From: Streptomyces drozdowiczii
GTDB lineage: Bacteria > Actinomycetota > Actinomycetes > Streptomycetales > Streptomycetaceae
DNA length: 64,000 nucleotides
NCBI RefSeq assembly: GCF_026167665.1
Contig: NZ_CP098740.1
Span: 1,674,001-1,738,000, forward strand
Direction of reading: 5' to 3'
Position numbers and translations under genes: made by a program. The notes below the pieces were generated by a model, which was not told the origin of the DNA, ran no database searches, and was given only the letters and a program-made list of their open reading frames with translations. Position 1 is the first letter of the stretch. Every line of letters starts with the position of its first letter. Positions 27,277-36,392 of the stretch are shown piece after piece.

Positions 27277-29020
27277 TCAGTACGGGTCGTACGGGTCGTA
27301 GACGTCGTCCGTCCCGCCGCCGCGCTCGTCGCCGTTGTCGCCCGTGCTCAGCCCCCGGCAGTCGAGTGCGCGGTAGCCGGGGTCCCAGTCGCCGAGGATG
27401 TCGCGGGCTCGGGCTTCGCCCCAACTCGTCGCGTACCAGGGCTCGTCGGAGTTGCGAAGCGAGCGCTGGATGTCCTGGAGCGCACAGGAGCGCAGGGGCT
27501 CGGGAAGGGTGTCCAGAGCGGGTACGGCGTCGGCCGACAGGCCCTTGAGGTACTCGATGTCGATCGAGTGGTCGTTGCGGTATCGCTGGACGTTCTGCTC
27601 GGCGATGAGGCCGTCGGGCGAGACGAGACCGAAGGCCAGTACGCCGACGGCCGCGCTCGCCGCGACGGCACGCGGCAGCAGGCGGGGGCCGAAGACGCCG
27701 GCGGCCATGATCAGTACGAGGACCACGCCGAGCCAGAGTTCCACGGCGGCCACGGAGATCCGCAGCCTGGTGAGGCCGTACGCGTCGACGTAGAGGTCCA
27801 TACGCCGCAGGGCCGATGCGACCACGACGAGGGTGAGGAAGCACAGCGTGCCGAGCACACCGCGGACGAGGGTGCGGTCGCGGGTGCCGCCGCGCGGGGC
27901 CCAGCGAAGCGCGAGTGCGATGACGCCGAGCGTGAGCACCGTGGCCCAGAGCAGTTGCCAGAAGCCCTGGCGGGCGTACTCGGAGTAGCTGAGGTCCGTC
28001 TCGGCCATCACCTTGTCGTATCCGCCGAGCAGCACCGTGAGCTGGATGGTCAGGAACGCCGCGAAGAGGAGGTTCAGGACGACCAGCGGAAGCGCCCATT
28101 CCAGCCGCCCGCGTGCCTTGCCCGGCCGTACGGTCACCCCGTCCCAGCGGACGGGGGCGGCGGCGGTGTAGGCGGCGGCGAGGGCGCCGAGCAGACCGAG
28201 GAGGCCCAGGAGGATCCGCCACGGACCGTCACCCACCGACACGTCCGGGGTCAGGTTGCCCAGCAGGTCCGCGAAGGCGGCGTCGGCACTCGCGAAGAGC
28301 GCGCCGAACACGATGACCAGGACGACGGCGACGACCACGGACCTGAACACGACGCCGAACCGGCCCCGGGACCCCGACATGCGCTCGCGCACACCCCGGA
28401 CCCCCAGCCCACCGATTCGAACACGGAGGTGAACACGCCCAGGGACCCCAGGAACACGCCGAGCCAGCTCCGGCTGCCGTGCAGCGCCAGCGAGCCGAGT
28501 GCCAGAGCCGACACCATCGCGAGGAAGGTGGGCCACCCGGCGTCCCGGAGCGCGGGGACGGCCAGGAGCGCCAGCCCGCCGATCGCCCACACGGCGGTCC
28601 AGGGGCGCAGCGTGCGGCCTGCCGCCCTGGCGGAGATGTACGCGCCGGCCGAGGCGGGCAGCGCCACGATGAGCAGGTTCAGCCCGATGCCGTCGCCCAG
28701 CAGCACCATGCTGAGCAGGGTCGTCGCGAGGACGGCCCAGAGGGTGCCGGCCTGGACGGGCCCGGGCTTCCCGGCTCGGAGCCGCGTCGTGACCGAGGGC
28801 GGAGGCGGGCCCCAGGGGCTCGACTGCCTCGGCCCCCGGGGCGCTGCGCCGCGTAGGCGGGGATCTTGGGTGGCTCGGGCAGCGACGCCGTACCGCCTCC
28901 TGCCGCGCCCCTGCCTGCGGCTTCGGGGGCGGCGGCCGGCACGGGTATCCGCTCGCCCTGTGGGGCGGGCTCGTCCGGCGCGGGCTCGGGCCGGGGTGAA
29001 TCTGGCGGTGTTTCGGACAC
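27277..29020 (-). CDS. DUF4153/DUF4173-type multi-spanning membrane protein, two apparent frameshifts
   Basis: This is a membrane protein of about 581 residues after repair. A Pro-rich cytoplasmic N-terminus (~80 residues, [19 protein letters not shown]) precedes about 12 hydrophobic helices and a soluble acidic C-terminus ending [10 protein letters not shown]. The block [16 protein letters not shown] and the late [16 protein letters not shown] tail fit the DUF4153/4173 family. Two breaks occur: the C run 28833-28837 (restoring [17 protein letters not shown]) and the C run 28401-28405 (restoring [16 protein letters not shown]). Each is cured by one added base. GTG start: GGAGGGG 4 bp upstream. 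The function is unknown. Confidence 0.72.
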
Positions 29021-29241
29021 GGGACCCCTCCCCACCGGGGTCCGCCCACGCGTGCCCTGGGCAGCGCGCGGCCCCCCGGCGTCTCATTCGGTGCGCACCC
29101 GTCGTCATGATCACCGAGGGCGGCGTGGCCGAAAGAGTAACCCCGTGTCACGGCCGCCGGCCGGGCGGGAGCGTGCTGTGGCAGGACCGTGACACTCGAA
29201 GCGCCCTGCGGCGCGGCCTGCGGTCGTACCCGCCGCGTCGG

Positions 29242-30138
29242 CTAGCGGGACAACCAGTCCGGCAGGGCTTCCGTCCGGGCCGTCCAGTGCGCCGGAGGGG
29301 CGCCCGCGGTGCTTGCCGCGATCACGCCGCCGACGATGGCGCAGGTGGTGTCGACGTCGCCGCCGGCCTGGGCCGTCACCCAGAACGCCTCCTCGTAGTC
29401 GCCGAGGCTCCGCGCCGCCGACCACAGGGCGAAGGGGACGGTGTCGTGCGCGCTGGTGCGGCGTCCGTTGCCGAGGACCGCCGCGACCGTGCCCGCGTCC
29501 TTGTAGTCGAGCATGTCCCGGGCCCGCCGCAGCCCGGCACCGACGGCGCTGCGCGGGACGAGCGCGACGACGCCGTCCAGCAGGTCCTCCGGAGCGGGCG
29601 GCCCGGCCGGTGAGGCGACGAGCGCCGCGGCCGCCGCGACGGCCATCGCGCCCACGACGGCCTCCCGGTGCTGGTGCGTGGTGTACGAGGAGATCTCCGC
29701 CTGGTGCGTGGCCTGCTCCGGGTCGTCCGCGTACCAGGCGCCGAGCGGCGCGATGCGCATCGAGGAACCGTTGCCCCAGGAGCCCTGCCCGTTGAACAGG
29801 GAGGAGGCGAGTTCGCGCCAGTCGCCGCCCTCGCGGACCAGGCGCAGCATGCGGTTCACGGCCGGGCCGTATCCCCGGTCGAAGTCGTGGTGGTGCGCGA
29901 AGGACCGGGCCAGGGCGTCCTGGTCGACGCGGTCGTGCTCCCGGAGTACGGCCACGACGGAGCAGGCCATTTCCGTGTCGTCGGTCCACTGCCAGGGCCC
30001 GGCCGGGAGGGCGCGGTCCTTCAGGAGCGGATAGTTGGCGGGCACGAAGAACTGGGAGCCCAGGGCGTCTCCCACGGAGAGGCCGCGCAGGCTGGCCAGG
30101 GCGCGTTCGAGGCGCTGGTCGGAAGCGGATTCGGTCAT
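29242..30138 (-). CDS. ADP-ribosylglycohydrolase family protein
   Basis: This is a 298-residue all-helical hydrolase of the DraG/ARH family, which removes ADP-ribose from proteins or hydrolyses related N- or O-glycosidic bonds. The dinuclear magnesium site is recognisable: WQWTDDTEMACS near residue 53 and AGGDVDTTCAIVGG near 260, plus LSVGDALGSQF at the N-terminus. Length is typical. The substrate is not evident. The ATG at 30136-30138 is taken as start; a GTG three codons upstream is possible. It is 10 bp downstream of the phosphatase gene and is likely in the same transcript. Confidence 0.88.
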   Translation of the reverse strand: MTESASDQRLERALASLRGLSVGDALGSQFFVPANYPLLKDRALPAGPWQWTDDTEMACSVVAVLREHDRVDQDALARSFAHHHDFDRGYGPAVNRMLRLVREGGDWRELASSLFNGQGSWGNGSSMRIAPLGAWYADDPEQATHQAEISSYTTHQHREAVVGAMAVAAAAALVASPAGPPAPEDLLDGVVALVPRSAVGAGLRRARDMLDYKDAGTVAAVLGNGRRTSAHDTVPFALWSAARSLGDYEEAFWVTAQAGGDVDTTCAIVGGVIAASTAGAPPAHWTARTEALPDWLSR

Positions 30139-30148
30139 CGCTTCCACT

Positions 30149-30808
30149 CTATCCGCAGATGCCGTAGGGCTCAGGGGTACGCCAGCGAGCGAAGGGCCGG
30201 TCGAGCGTGTACCGCCCGTCCTTGCCGAGCACCAGCGTCCGCGATTCCCCGTTTCCGGGGTTGGAAAGCGACTCGAATTCGGCCACGGACCAGTGGAACC
30301 AGCGCATGCAGAAGAGCCGCATGGTCAGACCGTGGGTGACCAGCAGGACGTTCGGCGGGTGGTCGGGGGCCTCGAAGCTGCGGTGCAGGCTCTCCAGGAA
30401 CGCGCCGACCCGGTCGTACACATCCGCCCCGGACTCGCCCTGCGCGAAGCGGTAGAAGAAGTGCCCGTAGGCGTCCCGGTAGGCCTTCTGCAGCCTGACG
30501 TCGTCGCGGTCCTGCCAGTTCCCCCAGTCCTGCTCGCGCAGCCGGGGCTCCTCGCGGACCCGTACCCGCCCGGCGTCCAGCCCGAGGGAGGCGAACGTCT
30601 CGTGGGTGCGTCGGTAGGGCGAGACGTACACGCTGACCCGCTCCTCCCCGAACAGCCCGCGCAGCCGCTCCCCCGCCTCGCGGGCCTGGCGCAATCCGGT
30701 GGGGGTGAGCCTCAGCGCGTGGTCGGGTTCGCGCTCGTACACGGTGTCGTCGGCGTTGCCCTCGGACTCGCCGTGCCGGACAAGAACGATTCGTTGCGGT
30801 CGTGCCAT
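30149..30808 (-). CDS. histidine phosphatase family protein (phosphoglycerate mutase-like)
   Basis: This is a 219-residue branch 1 histidine phosphatase. The phospho-histidine motif VRHGESEGN lies at residues 10-18, the second catalytic histidine in LLVTHGLTMRLFCMRW near residue 160, and the acid/base glutamate region is EQDWGNWQD. The long insertion around the latter is unlike glycolytic phosphoglycerate mutase, so it is better called a phosphatase of unknown substrate. It stands just upstream of the ADP-ribosylglycohydrolase gene; a pathway link is possible but unproven. Confidence 0.88.
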   Translation of the reverse strand: MARPQRIVLVRHGESEGNADDTVYEREPDHALRLTPTGLRQAREAGERLRGLFGEERVSVYVSPYRRTHETFASLGLDAGRVRVREEPRLREQDWGNWQDRDDVRLQKAYRDAYGHFFYRFAQGESGADVYDRVGAFLESLHRSFEAPDHPPNVLLVTHGLTMRLFCMRWFHWSVAEFESLSNPGNGESRTLVLGKDGRYTLDRPFARWRTPEPYGICG

Positions 30809-30897
30809 ACAACGACACTAGATCGAGTCGCCGCCGTTCGAGCACCTGTCCGGAATTCGTCGGTGCATGTCGCCGCCGTACCCGCCGCTCGGGGCCG

Positions 30898-31503
30898 TCA
30901 CACCGTCCAGGACGGTTCGAGTCGCACCACGTCGCCGTCGAGCGCCGACACGTCCTCCTCCGTACCCGCGCGCTGCGAGAGCCGGTCCACGCTGCCCGGC
31001 CGGTATTTGCCGCGTTCCGCGCTGGACTGCCACATCGACAGAACCAGGAACTCGTGTCCCGGCGCCTCGCCGAAGACCCCCCGCAGCATCCCCGGCGATC
31101 CCGCCATCGCCGGGTTCCAGACCCGCTGCTGCATCAGCGCGAAGTGTTCGACCCGGTCCGCGTGGACCCGGCTGTGGGCCACCCTGAGCACATCCGCGTC
31201 CGTGAAGCGGGGTTCGAAGCCGGTCTTCACGTCGAAGCGGTACTCGAAGAGCTTGACCTGGAGGTCCTGGTACGTGCCGGACTGCGCCGCGGCCAGGGTG
31301 TCGTGGCCGCGCGCCATGAAGGAGTCGTAGAAGACCCGGTTCTCCCAGAAGGCGAAGACGTGCGCCACCTCCGGCCGGACGCGGCTCCAGCCGCCGCCCT
31401 GCCCCCTGAACCCCGGCTCACCCAGCAGCCCCGCCCACTTCCGCTGCCCCTGTTCGAATCCCCGACGGTCCGACACACTGCAGCGAATCCACTTGACCAG
31501 CAC
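30898..31503 (-). CDS. YdbC/DUF4937-type conserved hypothetical protein
   Basis: This is a 201-residue protein with two ferredoxin-like, antibiotic-monooxygenase-type halves. The N-terminal half contains WIRCSVSDRRGFEQGQRKW and VFAFWENRVFYDSFMARGH. The C-terminal half contains RVEHFALMQQRVWNPAMAG and HEFLVLSMWQSSAERGKY. Both end in a FW/MW-type strand, suggesting an internal duplication. The sequence fits the DUF4937 (YdbC) group. A GTG start at 31501-31503 is used because homology-like sequence begins there; the ribosome site is weak. Function is unknown. Confidence 0.75.
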   Translation of the reverse strand: MLVKWIRCSVSDRRGFEQGQRKWAGLLGEPGFRGQGGGWSRVRPEVAHVFAFWENRVFYDSFMARGHDTLAAAQSGTYQDLQVKLFEYRFDVKTGFEPRFTDADVLRVAHSRVHADRVEHFALMQQRVWNPAMAGSPGMLRGVFGEAPGHEFLVLSMWQSSAERGKYRPGSVDRLSQRAGTEEDVSALDGDVVRLEPSWTV

Positions 31504-31694
31504 GGCGCCATCGTACGGCCGTCGGACGTGGCGTGGGTCACGCTCCCACGGAGTCCACCGGAACCGGCCGTCTCCCGCCCGATCCTGGCCCGTTTCAGCC
31601 GCTCGTCCCCAATCCGGTTGGTTCCGGGGCACGTTGCGGACATGATCGGGGGACGGAACCGGAGCGCCGTCCCCGCGCGCAGGAGGGAAGTCCG

Positions 31695-32231
31695 ATGAGC
31701 ACTCCCAACAAGGATCTCGACAAGGTCGAGGTGCGGATCAAATGGGACCCCAGCGACCAGGGCGAGGCGCCCAACGACCTCGACATCATCGCGGCGACCT
31801 ACCCCGCGGACGAGCCGTACGGCAGTCCGGCGTACCTCGTCCACTTCGACAGCCGGGCGCCCGACGGGACGATCACCCTCGACCGGGACAGCAGGACGGG
31901 ACAGGGGCTCGGCTACGACGAGGTGATGACGCTGGAACTGGACCGGCTCTCCGACGCCTACGCCCGGGTCGTCGTCGGCGTCGCCATCCAGCAGCGCGAC
32001 GGCCGCAAGACGTTCGACGCCATAGAGAACACCGGGGTCCAGGTCCGCGAGGGCTACACGACGCTCGCGGAGGACGACTTCTCCGCGGTGGGCGGCGCCA
32101 CCGCGGCCGTGGTGGCCGAATTCGCACGGGACGAATCCGGCGGCTGGCACTTCCACGGCACCGTCCGGGGCTTCGACGGCGACCCGGAGGAGTTCGCCGC
32201 GGCGATGGGCGGCCGGGCGTTCGGCGCCTAG
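31695..32231 (+). CDS. TerD family protein
   Basis: This is a 178-residue protein of the TerD/TerE calcium-binding family found in tellurite-resistance and stress clusters. WDPSDQGEAPNDLDIIAATY contains the acidic DLDI-type calcium-site region; HFDSRAPDGTITLDRDSRTGQG corresponds to the second conserved acidic block. No other ter genes are nearby, so tellurite resistance itself is not implied; TerD proteins are common orphans in Streptomyces. AGGAGGGAAG lies before the ATG. It ends at a strong hairpin shared with nrdJ. Confidence 0.88.
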   Translation: MSTPNKDLDKVEVRIKWDPSDQGEAPNDLDIIAATYPADEPYGSPAYLVHFDSRAPDGTITLDRDSRTGQGLGYDEVMTLELDRLSDAYARVVVGVAIQQRDGRKTFDAIENTGVQVREGYTTLAEDDFSAVGGATAAVVAEFARDESGGWHFHGTVRGFDGDPEEFAAAMGGRAFGA

Positions 32232-32247
32232 GCGCCGCGTAACAGCG

Positions 32248-32283
32248 GTGCGGGCAGGTCCTCCGGGGAGGACCTGCCCGCAC
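32248..32283. terminator. bidirectional terminator, terD-like / nrdJ
   Basis: GTGCGGGCAGGTCCTCC (32248-32264) pairs perfectly with GGAGGACCTGCCCGCAC (32267-32283) with only GG between. It lies between two convergent stops. Confidence 0.8.
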
Positions 32284-32297
32284 TCACTGTTCGACGA

Positions 32298-35201
32298 TCA
32301 GCTGCAACCGCTGGTGGAGCCGCAGCCCTCGCAGATGTAGCAGGAGCCGGCGCGCTGCATCTTCGTACCGCAGGAGAAGCAGAGCGGGGCGTCCGCGCTG
32401 ATGCCGAGCTGCATCTCGACCAGCTCGGCCGAGGTGTGCGCCGTCCTCGGCTCGGCCTTCGCGGTCTCCTGGACCGGGGCGACCGCCTTCAGCGTCTCCG
32501 TCCGGACCGGGGCGGTCTGGGCCATGGTCTCGGCCTCCAGCTGCTCCTCCTCGAACGTCGGCTCGTAGGAACCGGTGTCGAGGTGGCGCTGACGCTCCTC
32601 GGCGGAGTGGATGCCGAGCGCCGAGCGGGTCTCGAAGGGCAGGAAGTCGAGCGCCAGGCGGCGGAAGATGTAGTCCACGATCGACTGCGCCATCCGCACG
32701 TCCGGGTCGTCCGTCATGCCGGCCGGCTCGAAGCGCATGTTGGTGAACTTCGAGACGTACGTCTCCAGCGGGACGCCGTACTGAAGGCCGACCGAGACCG
32801 CGATGGAGAAGGCGTCCATCATGCCCGCGAGGGTCGAGCCCTGCTTGGACATCTTCAGGAAGACCTCGCCCAGGCCGTCGTCCGGGTAGGAGTTGGCCGT
32901 CATGTAACCCTCGGCGCCGCCCACCGTGAAGGAGGTGGTGATGCCGGGCCGGCCCTTCGGCAGACGCTTGCGGACCGGGCGGTACTCGACGACCTTCTCG
33001 ACCGCGGTACGGATGGTGTCCTCGGCCTTGGCCGTGACGGCCTCCTTCTCCTTCTCCTTGGTCTTGGCGGAGAGGGGCTGGCCGACCTTGCAGTTGTCGC
33101 GGTAGATCGCGAGCGCCTTGACGCCCATCTTCCACGCCTCGAAGTAGACCTCCTCGACGTCCTCGACGGTGGCCGTCTCGGGCAGGTTCACCGTCTTGGA
33201 GAGCGCGCCGGAGATCCACGGCTGGATGGCCGCCATCATGCGGACGTGGCCCATCGCGGAGATGGAACGCTCGCCCATCGCGCAGTCGAAGACCTCGTAG
33301 TGCTCGGTCTTCAGGCCGGGGGCGTCGATCACATTGCCGTGCTCGGCGATGTGGGCGACGATCGCCTCGATCTGCTCCTCCTGGTAGCCCAGGCGGCGCA
33401 GGGCCTGCGGGACGGTGCCGTTGACGATCTGCATCGAGCCGCCGCCGACCAGCTTCTTGAACTTGACCAGGGCGAGGTCGGGCTCGAGGCCGGTGGTGTC
33501 GCAGGACATCGCGAGACCGATGGTGCCGGTGGGCGCGATGACCGAGGCCTGCGCGTTACGGAAACCGTTCTTCGCGCCGAGCCGGATCACGTCCTGCCAC
33601 GCCTCGGTCGCGGCGGCCCAGATCGGGTTGTCCAGGTCGTCGGCGTGCACGGCCACCGCGTTGGCGTCGGCGTGCTGCTTCATGACGCGCTGGTGCGGCT
33701 CGGCGTTGCGGGCGTAGCCGTCGTACGGGCCGACGACGGCGGCCAGCTCGGCGGAGCGCTTGTACGAGGTGCCGGTCATCAGCGAGGTGATGGCGCCGGC
33801 GAGCGCGCGGCCGCCGTCGCTGTCGTACGCGTGGCCGGTCGCCATCAGCAGGGCGCCGAGGTTGGCGTAGCCGATGCCGAGCTGGCGGAAGGCGCGGGTG
33901 TTCTCGCCGATCTTCTCGGTCGGGAAGTCGGCGAAGCAGATGGAGATGTCCATCGCGGTGATGACCAGCTCGACGACCTTGGCGAAGCGCTCGGACTCGA
34001 AGGACTGGTTGCCCTTGCCGTCGTCCTTGAGGAACTTCATCAGGTTCAGCGAGGCGAGGTTGCACGAGGTGTTGTCCAGGTGCATGTACTCGCTGCACGG
34101 GTTCGAGCCGTTGATCCGGCCGGACTCGGGGCAGGTGTGCCAGTGGTTGATCGTGTCGTCGTACTGGATGCCCGGGTCGGCGCAGGCCCAGGCGGCCTCG
34201 GCCATCTTGCGGAAGAGGGACTTGGCCTCGACCTCTTCGATGACGTCGCCGGTCATCCGGGCGCGCAGCCCGAACTTGCCGCCGGACTCGACGGCCTTCA
34301 TGAACTCGTCGTTCACACGGACCGAGTTGTTGGCGTTCTGGTACTGGACGGACGTGATGTCGTCGCCGCCCAGGTCCATGTCGAAGCCCGCGTCGCGCAG
34401 GGCGCGGATCTTCTCCTCCTCCTTCACCTTGGTCTCGATGAAGTTCTCGATGTCGGGGTGGTCGACGTCGAGGATGACCATCTTGGCCGCGCGGCGGGTG
34501 GCGCCACCGGACTTGATCGTTCCGGCGGAGGCGTCGGCGCCCCGCATGAAGGAGACGGGACCGGAGGCGTTGCCGCCGGAGGAGAGGAGTTCCTTGGAGG
34601 AACGGATGCGGGAGAGGTTCAGGCCGGCCCCGGAGCCGCCCTTGAAGATCATGCCCTCTTCCTTGTACCAGTCGAGGATCGACTCCATGGAGTCGTCGAC
34701 GGCCAGGATGAAGCAGGCGGAGACCTGCTGCGGCTGGGGAGTGCCGACGTTGAACCAGACCGGGGAGTTGAAGCTGAAGATCTGGTGCAGGAGGGCGTAC
34801 GCCAGCTCGTGCTCGAAGATCTCCGCGTCGGCGGGGGAGGCGAAGTACTGGTAGTCCTCGCCGGCCTTCCGGTACGTCTTGACGATCCGGTCGATCAGCT
34901 GCCGCAGACCGGTCTCGCGCTGCGGGGTGCCCACGGCGCCCCGGAAGTACTTGCTGGTGACGATGTTGACCGCGTTCACCGACCAGAAGTCGGGGAACTC
35001 GACGCCACGCTGCTCGAAGTTGATCGAGCCGTCGCGCCAGTTGGTCATGACGACGTCACGGCGCTCCCACGACACCTCGTCGTACGGATGCACGCCGGGG
35101 GTGGTGTGGATGCGCTCGATACGCAGGCCCTGCTTGGACGCAGTCGACTTGGTCCCCTTGTTGCGGGAACCTCGTGCCGGGCCGCTCGCCGTCTCTGTCA
35201 T
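32298..35201 (-). CDS. nrdJ: vitamin B12-dependent ribonucleotide reductase (class II)
   Basis: This is a 967-residue adenosylcobalamin-dependent reductase that makes deoxynucleotides independent of oxygen. Active-site blocks are visible: SFNSPVWFNVG, PQPQQVSACFILAVDDSM (a redox cysteine), GGATRRAAKMVILD, and SNPCSEYMHLDNTSCNLASL. The C-terminal tail (LCFSCGTKMQRAGSCYICEG, CGSTSGCS) carries six cysteines that likely reduce the active site. ATG with GGGAGG just upstream. It follows nrdR by 164 bp in the same direction, matching the nrdRJ operon of Streptomyces. Confidence 0.96.
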   Translation of the reverse strand: MTETASGPARGSRNKGTKSTASKQGLRIERIHTTPGVHPYDEVSWERRDVVMTNWRDGSINFEQRGVEFPDFWSVNAVNIVTSKYFRGAVGTPQRETGLRQLIDRIVKTYRKAGEDYQYFASPADAEIFEHELAYALLHQIFSFNSPVWFNVGTPQPQQVSACFILAVDDSMESILDWYKEEGMIFKGGSGAGLNLSRIRSSKELLSSGGNASGPVSFMRGADASAGTIKSGGATRRAAKMVILDVDHPDIENFIETKVKEEEKIRALRDAGFDMDLGGDDITSVQYQNANNSVRVNDEFMKAVESGGKFGLRARMTGDVIEEVEAKSLFRKMAEAAWACADPGIQYDDTINHWHTCPESGRINGSNPCSEYMHLDNTSCNLASLNLMKFLKDDGKGNQSFESERFAKVVELVITAMDISICFADFPTEKIGENTRAFRQLGIGYANLGALLMATGHAYDSDGGRALAGAITSLMTGTSYKRSAELAAVVGPYDGYARNAEPHQRVMKQHADANAVAVHADDLDNPIWAAATEAWQDVIRLGAKNGFRNAQASVIAPTGTIGLAMSCDTTGLEPDLALVKFKKLVGGGSMQIVNGTVPQALRRLGYQEEQIEAIVAHIAEHGNVIDAPGLKTEHYEVFDCAMGERSISAMGHVRMMAAIQPWISGALSKTVNLPETATVEDVEEVYFEAWKMGVKALAIYRDNCKVGQPLSAKTKEKEKEAVTAKAEDTIRTAVEKVVEYRPVRKRLPKGRPGITTSFTVGGAEGYMTANSYPDDGLGEVFLKMSKQGSTLAGMMDAFSIAVSVGLQYGVPLETYVSKFTNMRFEPAGMTDDPDVRMAQSIVDYIFRRLALDFLPFETRSALGIHSAEERQRHLDTGSYEPTFEEEQLEAETMAQTAPVRTETLKAVAPVQETAKAEPRTAHTSAELVEMQLGISADAPLCFSCGTKMQRAGSCYICEGCGSTSGCS

Positions 35202-35208
35202 GCCGCCT

Positions 35209-35220
35209 CCCATATATGGG
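35209..35220. promoter_or_regulatory. CCCATATATGGG palindrome at the nrdJ ribosome site
   Basis: A 12-bp perfect palindrome, rare in such GC-rich DNA, starts 8 bp upstream of the nrdJ ATG and partly overlaps its GGGAGG ribosome-binding sequence. It could be a protein site or a small RNA hairpin that modulates nrdJ translation. It differs from the two NrdR-like boxes upstream of nrdR. Confidence 0.35.
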
Positions 35221-35365
35221 CAAAAACGCCCTGAAGTGCCGAGAACTTCCCCGGGCACAGTGTGTGTCTGATGCTTCGGCCGCCGCATTCGTCATACGTC
35301 GCCCGGAGCAAGGTCCAGGTGCCGGCCCGCGCGATCCCCGGATCGGCGCGGCCGGCGGCTGCCGC

Positions 35366-35878
35366 TCAGTCGGCGGCGACGGCGGGCGCGGGGACCTCGA
35401 TGGTCTCGCCGCTCCCGCATGATTCCGCGCGGGGCCGCCGCTCACGGAGTTCCGTGATGGCGGCCTCGAAGTCTTCGAGGCTGTCGAACGCCCGGTACAC
35501 GGACGCGAAGCGCAGGTAGGCGACGAGGTCGAGTTCCTGCAAGGGGCCGAGGATGGCCAGGCCCACGTCGTGCGTGGTCAGCTCGGCGCTGCCGGTCGCG
35601 CGCACCGCCTCCTCGACCCGCTGGCCGAGCTTGGCGAGGGCGTCCTCGGTGACGGGCCGCCCCTGACACGCCTTGCGCACACCCGAGATGACCTTGGTGC
35701 GGCTGAAGGGCTCGGTGACCCCGCTGCGCTTGACCACCATGAGTGAACAGGTCTCCACCGTGGTGAAGCGGCGGGAGCAGTCGGGACACTGGCGGCGCCG
35801 GCGGATCGAGGTCCCGTCGTCGGTGGTGCGACTGTCGACGACCCGGCTGTCGGGGTGCCTGCAGAAGGGGCAGTGCAT
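35366..35878 (-). CDS. nrdR: transcriptional repressor NrdR
   Basis: This is a 170-residue nucleotide-sensing repressor of ribonucleotide reductase genes. The zinc ribbon uses C3, C6, C31 and C34 ([32 protein letters not shown]). An ATP-cone follows at ~46-136 ([20 protein letters not shown]) which binds ATP/dATP. The acidic, Pro/Ala-containing C-terminal tail is ordinary for actinobacterial members. The ATG at 35876-35878 is chosen because the conserved zinc ribbon begins there, with GGAGGG upstream. It heads the nrdRJ operon and is divergent from lexA. Confidence 0.96.
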   Translation of the reverse strand: MHCPFCRHPDSRVVDSRTTDDGTSIRRRRQCPDCSRRFTTVETCSLMVVKRSGVTEPFSRTKVISGVRKACQGRPVTEDALAKLGQRVEEAVRATGSAELTTHDVGLAILGPLQELDLVAYLRFASVYRAFDSLEDFEAAITELRERRPRAESCGSGETIEVPAPAVAAD

Positions 35879-35986
35879 GGCTCCCAACCCTCCTTCACAG
35901 CACGACTGAATAGCCTCTTCAGGCCCGTTCGGGGCCCTCGAAGCGGTCTCAAGCATAGGCGATGACCGCACCCCGATAGACGGGGG

Positions 35987-36034
35987 ACCACTACATTCGG
36001 GGCGGTCGGAAGTATCCAACCACTAGATCTTGGG
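35987..36034 (-). promoter_or_regulatory. pair of NrdR-like boxes upstream of nrdRJ
   Basis: ACCACTACATTCGGGG begins at 35987 and the related ACCACTAGATCTTGGG at 36019, exactly 32 bp (three helical turns) apart. Paired 16-bp boxes at this spacing are the hallmark of NrdR operators. They lie about 110-155 bp upstream of nrdR and predict autoregulation of nrdRJ. Confidence 0.7.
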
Positions 36035-36313
36035 TCCGGCCGCGCATTCGGCCCTACGCGCGTGTCGCGCCGGAGGGCGGCCGGAAGGCAGCGTAAGGCC
36101 GACCAAGAGGGTACGGGAAGCGCCCGGACGGCGGACGACCGGGCAGCCACCCCGCGACGGCGCCGCACAGGGTGCCGCGCTACGGTCCGGGGCGGCCGCG
36201 ACCACCGCCGGGGCGAGCGGCACCGCCCTCGGCGGCAGCGTCTCGTCGCGCACTGTAGGCAGCCTCATACACCCGGCGGTGGAACCCCGACAGTCTTTTA
36301 TTCGTTTTTCACT

Positions 36314-36327
36314 CGAACGTGTGTTTG
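36314..36327. promoter_or_regulatory. LexA (SOS) box upstream of lexA
   Basis: CGAAC-GTGT-GTTTG matches the gram-positive SOS box CGAACN4GTTCG at 9 of 10 positions. It lies 66 bp upstream of the lexA start, as expected for autorepression. Confidence 0.85.
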
Positions 36328-36392
36328 GCGCAACCTTTCGAAAGCTACTACCGTTGTGCAGCCAGGGAGACCATTCGAGAGGGGCCGCCGAC

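Larger units (their letters stand above)
35879..36392. promoter_or_regulatory. 514-bp divergent region between nrdR and lexA
   Basis: There is no convincing gene here. The nrdR side carries two NrdR-like boxes (35987-36034). The lexA side holds a LexA box at 36314-36327 within a locally AT-rich patch (36290-36345). Between them (36040-36280) the sequence is GC-rich without clear structure. Confidence 0.6.

Noticed and set aside
31695-32231. Tellurite-resistance locus
   Set aside because: Only a single TerD-type gene is present; no terZABC or telA partners are nearby.
32436-35234. A 932-codon open frame on the + strand
   Set aside because: It lies antisense to the clearly functional nrdJ and its translation is a GC-skew artefact (RV/LG/DG-rich, no motifs). 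Many similar long shadows occur, for example at 37259-39382, 56724-59003, 60025-62442 and 46895-48034.
35879-36300. B12 riboswitch in front of nrdRJ
   Set aside because: No B12-box-like sequence or typical long structured leader was recognised. In Streptomyces the riboswitch precedes the class I nrdABS genes, while nrdRJ is controlled by NrdR.
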